NCBI GenBank assembly: GCA_023262855.1
Contig: JALQYQ010000017.1
Coordinates: forward strand, 37,485-101,484
DNA length: 64,000 bases
Source of the DNA: Crocinitomicaceae bacterium
Lineage (GTDB): Bacteria; Bacteroidota; Bacteroidia; Flavobacteriales_D; Crocinitomicaceae
Direction of reading: 5' to 3'
Below the pieces are notes generated by a model. The model worked only from the letters and a program-made list of their open reading frames with translations, ran no database searches and was not told the DNA's origin. Each line of letters begins with the position of its first letter. Within the stretch, counting starts at the first letter, position 1. Shown piece by piece: positions 41,895-49,513 of the stretch. A program made the position numbers and the translations under genes.

Positions 41895-41916
41895 CTTGAT
41901 TTGATTTTATTGAGTA

Positions 41917-41924
41917 CAAAATTA
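41917..41924 (-). promoter_or_regulatory. Probable -7 box of the DEAD-box helicase gene (TAATTTTG)
   Basis: The minus-strand sequence TAATTTTG fits TAnnTTTG and lies 22 bases before the ATG at 41894. Confidence 0.55.
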
Positions 41925-41934
41925 GTCATTTAAA

Positions 41935-42010
41935 TTCGTGATTTCCTGCCTGTCGGCAGACAGGGTGATTCGTGATTCCTAATTATGAATTATAAATCCT
42001 AAATCACAAA
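41935..42010. repeat. Composite element: heptamer repeats interrupted by a GC-rich hairpin
   Basis: A cgtgatt unit is followed by a GC-rich block with the hairpin cctgtc-ggca-gacagg (41949-41964). Uninterrupted 7-mers follow: gtgattc, gtgattc, ctaatta, tgaatta, taaatcc, taaatca, caaatcc. It sits between the ABC-F stop and the helicase promoter. Confidence 0.65.
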
Positions 42011-42014
42011 TCCG

Positions 42015-43901
42015 TTAGGCAAATTCCGAAAGCTCCAACCAACGATCGGTCACCGTATCCAATTTCGACACGACCTCCGATAAACGATTTCCAGCTGACA
42101 TGATTTCTTCATTCGAGATCGATGGATCTGAAAGTTTCGCTGTAAGCGTTTCTTTCTCCTCTTCCAAAGATTCCATGTCTTTTTCCAATTGCTTGAATTC
42201 CTCTTTTTCCTTGAATGACAATTTTTTCTTCTCAGCAGGTTTTTCAGACGAATCAGAAAGTTGTGTCACTTTTACTTTTTCAGCTGGAACGCCATCTTTC
42301 GCCTCTTGCTTTTCCTTTTTGTAATCAGCAGCAGTTTGTTTGCGGTATTCAGTGTAATTTCCAATGATGTCTTTAATCGCACCATTTCCTTCAAACACAA
42401 ATAAATGATCGACCATTTTATCCATGAAATAACGGTCATGCGAAACAACGATTAAACAACCTTCAAACGTGCGTAAGTAATCTTCCAAGACCGACATTAC
42501 GAAGATGTCTAAATCATTTGTTGGCTCATCGAGAATCAAGAAATTTGGATTTGACATTAAAACAGTCATCAATTTCAAACGACGTTTTTCTCCTCCACTC
42601 AATTTGTGAACGAAGTTGTAATGCATGTTGCGATCGAACAAGAATTTCTCCAAGAACTGCGCAGCCGATAATTGACGGCCTTTTTCCAAGGGAATAAATT
42701 CAGCGATATCGCGAATTACATCAATTACTTTTTTGTCTTCATCCACTTTGATCAATTCCTGAGAATAGTAACCAAAAACAACCGTTTCTCCTGTTACCAC
42801 TTTTCCGCGATCAACTTCTTCTTTTCCTTGAATCAAATTCAAGAAAGTAGATTTCCCAGTTCCATTGTTTCCAACAATTCCCAAGCGTTCCTTGCGCTGA
42901 AAATTGTAAGTAAATCCATCCAAGATCACTTTCTCGCCAAAGGATTTTCCGACCTTGTGCAATTCCAAAATCTTCGAACCAAGGCGTTCCATTTTTACTG
43001 GAATATCAATTTCGTCTTCATCAATGCGCTGACTTGCAACTTTCTTGATGTCTTGGAACGAATCAACACGCGCTTTTTGTTTTGTACCACGTGCCTTTGG
43101 TTGACGACGGATCCAATCCAATTCTTTCTTAAAGGTATTTCGCGCTTTATCGATCGTAGAAGCCAATTGTTCTTGACGTTCAGCTTTCTTTTCCAAGTAA
43201 TACGAGAAATTACCTTTGTATTTATAGATCGTTTTATCTTCTAATTCATAAATCGTGTCACACACAACTTCTAAGAAATAGCGGTCGTGCGTCACCATTA
43301 AAATCGTTGATTTCGACTTCGAAAGGTATTCTTCCAACCATTCAATCATGTCTAAATCCAAGTGATTCGTAGGCTCATCCAAGATCAAGAAATCTGCTTC
43401 AGCCACCAATACTTGAGCCAATGCAACACGTTTTTTTTGTCCACCGGAAAGACTTCCAATCAACAAATCAGTATTGTCTAATTTTAGAACCGAAAGAATT
43501 TGATTCACTTTCACTTCCATGTCCCACGCGTTCAACTCTGTCAATTCATCGTAACACGCATGAATCGCTTCTTCGTTTCCTTCGCGTAGTGCTTGGTTGT
43601 ATTTTTTTACAATTTGAAGTTCGGGTAAATCGTGCGAAAACACTGCTTCAAGAATTGTATGTGTATCGTCTAAGTTTTCACTTTGCTGCATGAACGCAAC
43701 ACGAATATCGTTTCTGTACACCACTCGCCCACTGTCGTATGGTTCCAATTCCATTAAACAACGCAGCAAGGTAGTTTTACCATTACCGTTTTTTGCAACA
43801 ATGGCAACTTTTTGACCTAAGTCAATCCCAAAAGTTAAATCAGAAAAAATAACGCGATCACCAAACGACTTGGTGAGATTTTCAACAGAAAGATAATTCA
43901 T
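42015..43901 (-). CDS. ABC-F family ATPase (Uup-like)
   Basis: A 628-residue soluble protein with two ABC domains and no membrane part. Walker A motifs are AKNGNGKTTLL and GNNGTGKSTFL. The signatures are LSGGQKKRVALAQ and LSGGEKRRLKL. Walker B motifs are FLILDEPTNHLD and FLILDEPTNDLD. Between them is the ABC-F linker (about residues 235-320). The C-terminal 90 residues (KKLSFKEKEEFKQLEKDMESL) form the coiled coil typical of Uup. ABC-F proteins act on ribosomes or nucleic acids, and Uup is linked to ribosome rescue and transposon excision in E. coli. DUF4293 is immediately upstream in the same direction. Confidence 0.9.
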   Translation of the reverse strand: MNYLSVENLTKSFGDRVIFSDLTFGIDLGQKVAIVAKNGNGKTTLLRCLMELEPYDSGRVVYRNDIRVAFMQQSENLDDTHTILEAVFSHDLPELQIVKKYNQALREGNEEAIHACYDELTELNAWDMEVKVNQILSVLKLDNTDLLIGSLSGGQKKRVALAQVLVAEADFLILDEPTNHLDLDMIEWLEEYLSKSKSTILMVTHDRYFLEVVCDTIYELEDKTIYKYKGNFSYYLEKKAERQEQLASTIDKARNTFKKELDWIRRQPKARGTKQKARVDSFQDIKKVASQRIDEDEIDIPVKMERLGSKILELHKVGKSFGEKVILDGFTYNFQRKERLGIVGNNGTGKSTFLNLIQGKEEVDRGKVVTGETVVFGYYSQELIKVDEDKKVIDVIRDIAEFIPLEKGRQLSAAQFLEKFLFDRNMHYNFVHKLSGGEKRRLKLMTVLMSNPNFLILDEPTNDLDIFVMSVLEDYLRTFEGCLIVVSHDRYFMDKMVDHLFVFEGNGAIKDIIGNYTEYRKQTAADYKKEKQEAKDGVPAEKVKVTQLSDSSEKPAEKKKLSFKEKEEFKQLEKDMESLEEEKETLTAKLSDPSISNEEIMSAGNRLSEVVSKLDTVTDRWLELSEFA

Positions 43902-43904
43902 GAA

Positions 43905-44369
43905 TTAACGAAGGCGATTAAGTGAGTCGATTAATTTTTTATCCTTACGAATTCCAAAATAACCTAAAACGATAAACGGAAATGCCGCTAAAAATAAGTA
44001 AAGTCCAATTGCCGGTGTTAAACGTGTTGTTTCACAAGCAGTGCAAGAAGCCGTTTCTCCAGCAGACATTGTTATGATCCAAGCTGCAGTTGACAAATTC
44101 AAAATCAAGGCAATCCAAGTCAACATCAATTGGCGTTTTCTATTTTTAAACGAAACGATGGAAACCAATAACGAAAGCGCAATAACAATTATAAGGATAA
44201 AATATCCTTTCGTTTGAACTTCTGGTTTTACTAAGTTTTCATTTCCAAAAGCGGTTACTTGGTAATTCACTTCATTCAAAGAATAGGTAAAGAATGGTAA
44301 ACCTAAAAAAGGTAAACAAACAAGAATCAATGCGATTCCTAAAAATAAAGTCTGTTTGCGTTGCCACAT
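43905..44369 (-). CDS. DUF4293 membrane protein
   Basis: A 154-residue membrane protein with four helices. The DUF4293 pattern is seen at both ends: MWQRKQTLFLGIALIL at the N-terminus and YFGIRKDKKLIDSLNRLR at the C-terminus (family form RIRKDEKLVRSxDRLR). One extracytoplasmic loop has CTACETTRLTP. The family is confined to Bacteroidota and has no known function. It ends three bases before the ABC-F start, so the two genes form an operon. Confidence 0.88.
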   Translation of the reverse strand: MWQRKQTLFLGIALILVCLPFLGLPFFTYSLNEVNYQVTAFGNENLVKPEVQTKGYFILIIVIALSLLVSIVSFKNRKRQLMLTWIALILNLSTAAWIITMSAGETASCTACETTRLTPAIGLYLFLAAFPFIVLGYFGIRKDKKLIDSLNRLR

Positions 44370-44543
44370 AATCGATAAATTTTTCCACGAAATTACGCAT
44401 TTTAAACTGTTTATTGGCTTAGAACTACCGAATAAATGTTCATACCGACTATTCAGTCAATTCTGAGTTATTTCTTTCTCTCGTGTGGAAATTGAACCTA
44501 ACTTGCATCCAAGTGTAAGAAACTCAACTTAATGCGAATTACT

Positions 44544-45449
44544 ATGAAAAATGTAACCATTGAAAATGCTTGTTCTGAGAAATGGAACGAGATGGCGCCA
44601 ACCGATAAAGGTGCGTATTGTCAAGTCTGCGCAACGAATGTGGTTGACTTCACGAATAAATCAAGTTTAGAAATCAAGCAATTGTTATTGGCGAATAGTG
44701 GTAATTCTGTGTGTGGCCGCATTAAAACGCAACAATTGGAACAGTTGAATACCGAATTTGAATTGTGGAATGCAAGTTCAAAACAAACGATTCAACGCGC
44801 GATGTTCTTTTCATTGCTTGTTGTTTTTGGTCTTACATTGTTTAGTTGTGAAACAGAAAAAGAAAAACAAGCCATTCAAGCTTTACAAGCATCCGTATCA
44901 ACAGTTTTAGCTTCAAACACAGCTGATGCGCAACCGCAAATCGAACTTGTGCAGAAAGTCGAAACGATTGAACTTCCGGATTTGATTACTGAGGAAATAA
45001 CTTCAAATTGCAAGTGTGACTATCAGGTGAATCCACCAGAACCAATTAAAGAAGTAATACTTGAAGAATTTCCTGTTGAAGAGCGTATTCATGTTACAAT
45101 GGGTGCAATGGCCTATACAACAAGATTCATTGATTACTTGGAAGAAACAAGTCCAGTTATGGAATACGATGAAAACGGAATCGCACTACCAACAGAATTA
45201 ACAAGTAAAGCTTATCCAAATCCAACAGCTGATTTCACAACCTTGGAATTGGGCTTGCCGGAAAAAGAACGCGCTGAAATAGCCGTTTATTCGATGAATG
45301 GTCAACACCTTCAAACGGTATATGATGGAAAAATTGAACGAGGAACAAGTACTTACTCAATTGATTTAAGCGCTTACGAACCGGGCATGTATTTGATCAC
45401 GATTCGTTCGAAAAAGTTTAATGAGACGGTGAGGGTTTCTAAAATGTAA
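44544..45449 (+). CDS. Zinc-ribbon-like domain / internal lipoprotein signal / T9SS-tail protein
   Basis: A 301-residue protein with an unusual order. Residues 1-85 (NACSEKWNEMAPTDKGAYCQVC, then VVDFTNKSSLEI) form a Bacteroidota domain with Cys and CxxC, likely metal-binding and cytosolic. A hydrophobic segment follows (AMFFSLLVVFGLTLFSC) ending in a lipobox-like LFSC. The middle is low complexity and acidic with CKCDY. The C-terminus (AYPNPTADFTTLELGL to ETVRVSKM) is a T9SS type A sorting domain. The ORF track starts four codons upstream at 44532; I choose 44544 because MKNVTIENAC is the family-like N-terminus. Confidence 0.78.
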   Translation: MKNVTIENACSEKWNEMAPTDKGAYCQVCATNVVDFTNKSSLEIKQLLLANSGNSVCGRIKTQQLEQLNTEFELWNASSKQTIQRAMFFSLLVVFGLTLFSCETEKEKQAIQALQASVSTVLASNTADAQPQIELVQKVETIELPDLITEEITSNCKCDYQVNPPEPIKEVILEEFPVEERIHVTMGAMAYTTRFIDYLEETSPVMEYDENGIALPTELTSKAYPNPTADFTTLELGLPEKERAEIAVYSMNGQHLQTVYDGKIERGTSTYSIDLSAYEPGMYLITIRSKKFNETVRVSKM

Positions 45450-45464
45450 TCCGCCACGGCGGAT
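45449..45464. repeat. Palindrome atccgcc-ac-ggcggat at the end of the T9SS-tail gene
   Basis: A perfect seven-pair inverted repeat with a two-base loop overlaps the stop codon. There is no T tract, so it is not a standard terminator; it resembles the GC-rich hairpins in the heptamer arrays. Confidence 0.55.
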
Positions 45465-45512
45465 AGAATCTTGATGTTAGATATAGAATTTAGAAGGATT
45501 TCCGTGCACACG

Positions 45513-45580
45513 TTCTAGATTCTATCATCTAGCTCTAGCTCTAATTCTAAATTCTAACTCTATCTTCTAGCTCTATACTC
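45513..45580. repeat. Hexamer-like tandem repeat (tctagc/tctaat type) running into the aroC 3' end
   Basis: Units of six to seven bases (tctagc, tctagc, tctaat, tctaaat, tctaac, tctatct, tctagc, tctatac) fill the gap and continue into the last aroC codons, where they encode the EYRARR end of the protein. Confidence 0.6.
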
Positions 45581-46621
45581 CAAATAAAAATCTAGTAAAG
45601 TCAACGCTGCCATTGCTTCTACAATTGGAACAGCGCGTGGAACAACGCAGGCATCGTGACGTCCTTTACCTTCCAATTCTACTTTTTCACCCGCTTGGTT
45701 GATGGAAATTTGCGCTTGCATGAGTGTTGCAACAGGTTTGAACGCAACTCTGAATTCGATTGGCATTCCGTTGGAAATTCCTCCTTGAATGCCACCACTG
45801 TGATTCGTTTGTGTGCTCCCATCTTCGTTGAAGAGATCATTGTGTTGTGAACCACGCATTTCAACCGATGAAAAACCACTTCCAAATTCAACGCCTTTAA
45901 CAGCATTGATCGATAACATTGCTTTTCCAAGATCCGCATGCAGTTTATCGAAAACAGGCTCTCCAAGTCCAACCGGAACATTGACAATCATGCAACGAAC
46001 GCATCCGCCAATTGTATCGCCATCCTTGCGAACTTCACGTATCAATTCTTCCATACGTTCAGCAGTTTTCGCATCTGGACAACGCACAGGATTGGATTCA
46101 ATCGCATCGTGCATGAAGAACGAGGTATCCCTTAAACGTACAGAACCAACTTGATCAACATAGGTTGAAAATTCGATTCCTAAGCTTTCTAAATAGTGTT
46201 TTGCGATTGCACCTGCAACAACGCGTGAAGCAGTTTCGCGTGCACTCGATCTTCCTCCTCCACGGTAATCGCGTGTCCCGTATTTCTTCTCATACGTGTA
46301 ATCAGCGTGTGAAGGACGAAACACATCTTTCAAGTGATCGTAATCCGCACTTTTTTGCGCTTCGTTTGGAATGCTAAATGCGATTGGCGCACCTGTTGTC
46401 TTTCCTTCAAAAATGCCAGATAAAAATTGAACAGTGTCGCTTTCCTTGCGTTGCGTAACAATTGCCGATTGTCCTGGCTTTCTACGATCCAATTCGTATT
46501 GAACCTTTTCTAGATCGATTGGAAAATTCGCTGGAAATCCATCAATAATTCCACCAATGGCCACACCGTGTGATTCACCAAAAGTCGTTAAACGCACTAA
46601 TTTTCCGAAAGAAGAACTCAT
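45560..46621 (-). CDS. aroC: Chorismate synthase
   Basis: AroC converts EPSP to chorismate with reduced FMN, the last step of the shikimate pathway. The 353-residue protein has all family signatures: [17 protein letters not shown] near residue 15, [17 protein letters not shown] near 50, [37 protein letters not shown] near 105-140, and [22 protein letters not shown] near 270. The catalytic His residues lie in GESHG and PSHAD. The last codons overlap a simple tandem repeat, so the extreme C-terminus (EYRARR) is not conserved sequence. A promoter box lies four bases upstream of the ATG. Confidence 0.96.
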   Translation of the reverse strand: MSSSFGKLVRLTTFGESHGVAIGGIIDGFPANFPIDLEKVQYELDRRKPGQSAIVTQRKESDTVQFLSGIFEGKTTGAPIAFSIPNEAQKSADYDHLKDVFRPSHADYTYEKKYGTRDYRGGGRSSARETASRVVAGAIAKHYLESLGIEFSTYVDQVGSVRLRDTSFFMHDAIESNPVRCPDAKTAERMEELIREVRKDGDTIGGCVRCMIVNVPVGLGEPVFDKLHADLGKAMLSINAVKGVEFGSGFSSVEMRGSQHNDLFNEDGSTQTNHSGGIQGGISNGMPIEFRVAFKPVATLMQAQISINQAGEKVELEGKGRHDACVVPRAVPIVEAMAALTLLDFYLEYRARR

Positions 46622-46625
46622 ACAA

Positions 46626-46633
46626 CAAATATA
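46626..46633 (-). promoter_or_regulatory. Probable -7 box of aroC (TATATTTG)
   Basis: The minus-strand sequence TATATTTG fits TAnnTTTG and ends four bases before the aroC ATG, implying a leaderless message if used. Confidence 0.5.
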
Positions 46634-46693
46634 AGCTAGAAATTTGATTTCAGTGAAAAAGGCACGATTTAATGAATGAATTTGCAGCGTTCG

Positions 46694-47026
46694 TTATACG
46701 CGAGATACAATTCCATTGATCAATTGAATTCCACCAAACAAGATAGCTCCCCAGAAAATATATCCAACATCGGCAAGGGTTAGAACAGTTCCTCCAATAC
46801 ACCAAAGCGAACCGAAAATAATGTCTTTCGTAGCTTTTTTCTTTTTAGCTTGCTGAACGAGATCAAGTGCAGAATTGGTAATTTCAGCTGCGACACCTTC
46901 CTCGGCTCCCAGTTGAATTAATCCACGTTTTACTTGGCTTGGTAATTTTTCTTCTTTGACAATCATGCGAATTGCTTCCTCATGATAGTAGTCGATTTCA
47001 TTTTGAATAAGCGGTTTCTTCTCCAT
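46694..47026 (-). CDS. Small membrane protein of unknown function
   Basis: A 110-residue protein with a soluble helical N-terminal half (EIDYYHEEAIRMIVKEEKLPSQVKRGLIQLGAEEG) and two C-terminal membrane helices (IIFGSLWCIGGTVLTLADV and YIFWGAILFGGIQLINGIV). The helical half recalls domains seen in other small Bacteroidota membrane proteins, but I recognise no named family. It lies between aroC and a run of repeats; no operon link is clear. Confidence 0.7.
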   Translation of the reverse strand: MEKKPLIQNEIDYYHEEAIRMIVKEEKLPSQVKRGLIQLGAEEGVAAEITNSALDLVQQAKKKKATKDIIFGSLWCIGGTVLTLADVGYIFWGAILFGGIQLINGIVSRV

Positions 47027-47190
47027 AGTTAAGTTACATAGTCGTCACTTCGTCGAAGAAATAAGGAGAGAAACACGACGAGTTGAAATTTGGTTCGCAC
47101 CGAGTCAAAGATACTTCTTTGCTAAAATTTCAGCTTTATTTTAACATTTCTAAATTTAGGTTATTCTTGGAATTCTAAGCGCTTGAATTT

Positions 47191-47246
47191 GTGATTCGTG
47201 ATTTGTGATTCGTGATTCGTGATTCGTGATTTATAATTTGTGATTA
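47191..47246. repeat. Heptamer tandem repeat array (gtgattc/gtgattt)
   Basis: Eight 7-mers in register: gtgattc, gtgattt, gtgattc, gtgattc, gtgattc, gtgattt, ataattt, gtgatta. Two agatta units follow. This is the cleanest array of the class. Confidence 0.85.
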
Positions 47247-47271
47247 AGATTAAGATTAAACTATTGATACA

Positions 47272-47658
47272 TTAACGCACTTTTTTAAAATGAATTTCTT
47301 TGCCTTTGCGTTCACTTAAAATCATCTTGGTTTCGGTTATTTTAACAATTTGCATTTCCTCTTCAGAATCACTTCGTTCTTGAATGAATAAAGTCATTGA
47401 TTCTTCATCAACATCCCACTTGCCGATAAATCGTGCATTTTCAACATCACCTCCGCGAACTGAAAACATGCGTCCATCGGATTCAAATAGAATATACTCT
47501 TGACGTTTATTTATTTTGTTTTTCGATTTGCCAGGTGCTTTGGTCAGGACCCATTTCCCAACGATTTTTTCACGCACAGTTGGCGCAGTTAAACTCATGA
47601 TAAAGAAAGAAAACAAAAAGACAAGACTTAGTTGAGCGATTTTCATTGATGATTTCAT
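47272..47658 (-). CDS. Exported lipocalin-like small protein
   Basis: A 128-residue protein with a signal-like hydrophobic N-terminus (LSLVFLFSFFIMSLTAPT). The mature part begins VREKIVGKWVLTKAPGKSK, and the segments YILFESDGRMFS, RFIGKWDVDEESMTLFI and IVKITETKMILSER are the strand pattern of the lipocalin-like Bacteroidota proteins (repeated GKW). Ligand and function are unknown. A second Met (MKIAQ) four codons in is an alternative start. A TATATTTG box lies about 20 bases upstream. Confidence 0.75.
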   Translation of the reverse strand: MKSSMKIAQLSLVFLFSFFIMSLTAPTVREKIVGKWVLTKAPGKSKNKINKRQEYILFESDGRMFSVRGGDVENARFIGKWDVDEESMTLFIQERSDSEEEMQIVKITETKMILSERKGKEIHFKKVR

Positions 47659-47677
47659 GGTAAGCGATTTTATTTTC

Positions 47678-47685
47678 CAAATATA
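47678..47685 (-). promoter_or_regulatory. Probable -7 box of the lipocalin-like gene (TATATTTG)
   Basis: The minus-strand sequence TATATTTG fits TAnnTTTG, 20 bases before the ATG at 47658. Confidence 0.5.
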
Positions 47686-47731
47686 ATGGTTTCATATCAA
47701 ACATTTAATAGTTGAGAAAGTCTTCAAAAAT

Positions 47732-47766
47732 TCTATGCTCTATAATCAATGCTCGATGCTCTCTTT
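47732..47766. repeat. Heptamer repeat (tctatgc/tcgatgc type)
   Basis: Five 7-mers in register: tctatgc, tctataa, tcaatgc, tcgatgc, tctcttt. It lies in the divergent gap between the lipocalin-like gene and the 47806 gene. Confidence 0.55.
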
Positions 47767-47805
47767 TTTCTTGTCTACTTTTAACTAGTTACTTATATTT
47801 AAAGA

Positions 47806-48405
47806 ATGATTGAGCAACAAGCAGAAGAATTTTGGCAATGGTTTGTGAAAAACGAAGCACTAATTCAAGGATGTATTACGAATCCTGAAAGTGAATCGCG
47901 CGAGTATGTCATTGAGCATTTGAACAATTATATTTTAGCGTTTGGTCCGCTGAAATGGGATTTAGGCTTGAACGATGCCGACGAATGGTTCTTTGTAATT
48001 TCACCCAATTGCGATGAACAATTGTTAGAAATAACAAGTGAATTGATTGAGCTTGCTCCTACTTTTCTGAATTGGCAATTTCACGACAGCGTGCCCGCAA
48101 AAGATTGGAACCGTCAATTTTCGGTTTACGACCACGAAATGGAAGTTTTAACTGTTGACGCTTCTGCTTGGCACTACATTGCGTTTACCGCTGGAGAAAA
48201 GGTGGAAGTTATTCTTGAAGCGCCAAATCTCAATTTCACAAATGAAGAGACTACCGCAATTATTGGTAACTTGTTTTTGTTAAATGAAATTGGGGAACGC
48301 TTATTGATTGAGCGCATCGCCAAGTATAGTTTGGTGAGTGAACTGGATGATGAAGATCAGGAATATAAATATCCGATTGGGGATTTGAGGGAACACGTGC
48401 AATGA
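47806..48405 (+). CDS. Hypothetical cytosolic protein
   Basis: A 199-residue acidic protein without signal or membrane segment. Notable stretches are QQAEEFWQWFVKNEALIQ, INPLKWDLG-like text (AFGPLKWDLGL), FFVISPNCDEQLLEITSELIELAP and NWQFHDSVPAKDW. It ends with an acidic DDEDQEYKYPIGDL. I do not recognise a named family, though the layout resembles uncharacterised proteins common in Bacteroidota. The stop is followed directly by a heptamer array with a hairpin, then by a secreted gene in the same direction. Confidence 0.7.
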   Translation: MIEQQAEEFWQWFVKNEALIQGCITNPESESREYVIEHLNNYILAFGPLKWDLGLNDADEWFFVISPNCDEQLLEITSELIELAPTFLNWQFHDSVPAKDWNRQFSVYDHEMEVLTVDASAWHYIAFTAGEKVEVILEAPNLNFTNEETTAIIGNLFLLNEIGERLLIERIAKYSLVSELDDEDQEYKYPIGDLREHVQ

Positions 48406-48460
48406 TTTGTGATTTGTGATTACCTGCGGTGCTGCCTTCGGCGGTTGTGATTCGTGATTA
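48404..48460. repeat. Composite element: heptamer repeats interrupted by a GC-rich hairpin
   Basis: 7-mers of the gatttgt/gtgattc class are broken by a GC-rich block with the hairpin gctgcc-ttc-ggcggt (48431-48445), after which tgtgattcgtgatta resumes. The order is the same as at 41935-42010. Confidence 0.65.
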
Positions 48461-48476
48461 AAAAAAAAATTAGAAG

Positions 48477-49040
48477 ATGAGATTACTGCTTACAATATGT
48501 TTAATGGGATTTGGAGCAATTGCTTTTGGACAAGCGACTTCTTCGAATGACGATATGAAAAATTGGCTCATGCAGAATTTCAATTTGCAAGTTCCCGACA
48601 CGATGGTTTTTGAAACACCGATTGACTCTAAGAATTTTCAGCAAGAGCTACCTTCTGTTGTGCGTGAAGAGTTGAAAAAAGATGAATGGCAAGGTGAATT
48701 TAAGGTTGTCGAAATTGAATCGGTTGAAGATGGGCTAACAATCATTTTAGACGATGAATATTCCTTTCGAATGATTCTAATGGAGAACTTTTTTCTCATT
48801 TCCATGCATGGAATTATTGGAGATTACAAACAGACGATATTGTATGATTTTGAAACAAAGGATATGTACACTTTAGCCAGTTATTATGCCTTGCGACCAA
48901 TTGGAAGAAACGAAATTTCTGTTTCCGTTGATTATTACGATAGCCGTGATTTCGAAGACCCAGATTACGAAGGCCATATTTTTGAACGCGGCATCGTTGA
49001 CTTAAAAACGGGCATTTACACCTTATTGGAAAAAGAGTAA
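48477..49040 (+). CDS. Secreted protein of unknown function
   Basis: A 187-residue exported protein (signal MRLLLTICLMGFGAIAFGQ). The mature protein has a mixed alpha/beta look (DDMKNWLMQNFNLQVPD, FKVVEIESVEDGLTIILDDEYSFRMILMENF, GIVDLKTGIYTLLEK). No family is recognised. It is the second gene after the 47806 gene but is separated from it by a repeat element, so co-transcription is uncertain. Confidence 0.68.
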   Translation: MRLLLTICLMGFGAIAFGQATSSNDDMKNWLMQNFNLQVPDTMVFETPIDSKNFQQELPSVVREELKKDEWQGEFKVVEIESVEDGLTIILDDEYSFRMILMENFFLISMHGIIGDYKQTILYDFETKDMYTLASYYALRPIGRNEISVSVDYYDSRDFEDPDYEGHIFERGIVDLKTGIYTLLEKE

Positions 49041-49078
49041 CACAATAACATGCGTATTTTCTCAGGCAATTAATTCGA

Positions 49079-49462
49079 TTACGGGTTTAAAAAACGCTTC
49101 GGTTTGGTACAAACATCGCATTCAAAACCCAAATGCTTTCCAACGTTTACGGCCTTCTTTCTTTTTTTGAAATAGACGTACGCTAAATCCAAGGGAATTC
49201 GAACCTCGTTACCAAGAGGATCAACTCCCACAACAAAGACTTCAAAATACTCACCACCAGACGTTGCCTCAAAGCCAATTTCAACTACTTGAATGATTTG
49301 CGCATCGTGATTATCACAACAACCACAAAACAACAACAACGTTTCTTGTGTACGCAAAAATTCTGCTGCCTTGCGTGCTTGAGCTTCAGTAATCCATGCC
49401 AATTGATCTGCTTGTGCAAAACCAACAATAAAGAGGAAAATGCTTAGAATTAAAGATTTCAT
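49079..49462 (-). CDS. Small exported Cys-rich protein of unknown function
   Basis: A 127-residue protein with a signal peptide (MKSLILSIFLFIVGFAQA). The mature part has an N-terminal helix (ITEAQARKAAEFLRTQ), the cluster LLFCGCCDNHDAQ and a second pair FECDVCTKP near the end. The five cysteines and nearby His could bind a metal or form disulfides. A PLDLAYVYFKK segment precedes the basic stretch KRKKAVNVGKHLG. I recognise no family. It lies downstream of the phosphohexomutase terminator and so is expressed separately. Confidence 0.68.
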   Translation of the reverse strand: MKSLILSIFLFIVGFAQADQLAWITEAQARKAAEFLRTQETLLLFCGCCDNHDAQIIQVVEIGFEATSGGEYFEVFVVGVDPLGNEVRIPLDLAYVYFKKRKKAVNVGKHLGFECDVCTKPKRFLNP

Positions 49463-49474
49463 AGTGGTATAAAA

Positions 49475-49510
49475 TAAAAATGGTGCAAGAGAAACTCCTA
49501 CACCATTTTA
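49475..49510 (-). terminator. Rho-independent terminator of the second phosphohexomutase
   Basis: On the minus strand, aaaatggtg/caccatttt forms a nine-pair stem with a 15-base loop, followed by ttattttata. Confidence 0.7.
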
Positions 49511-49513
49511 TAA

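Noticed and set aside
42672-43244. 190-residue plus-strand ORF opposite the ABC-F gene
   Set aside because: It is a shadow of a well-supported coding region, is rich in Phe and Ser from antisense reading, and has no motif.
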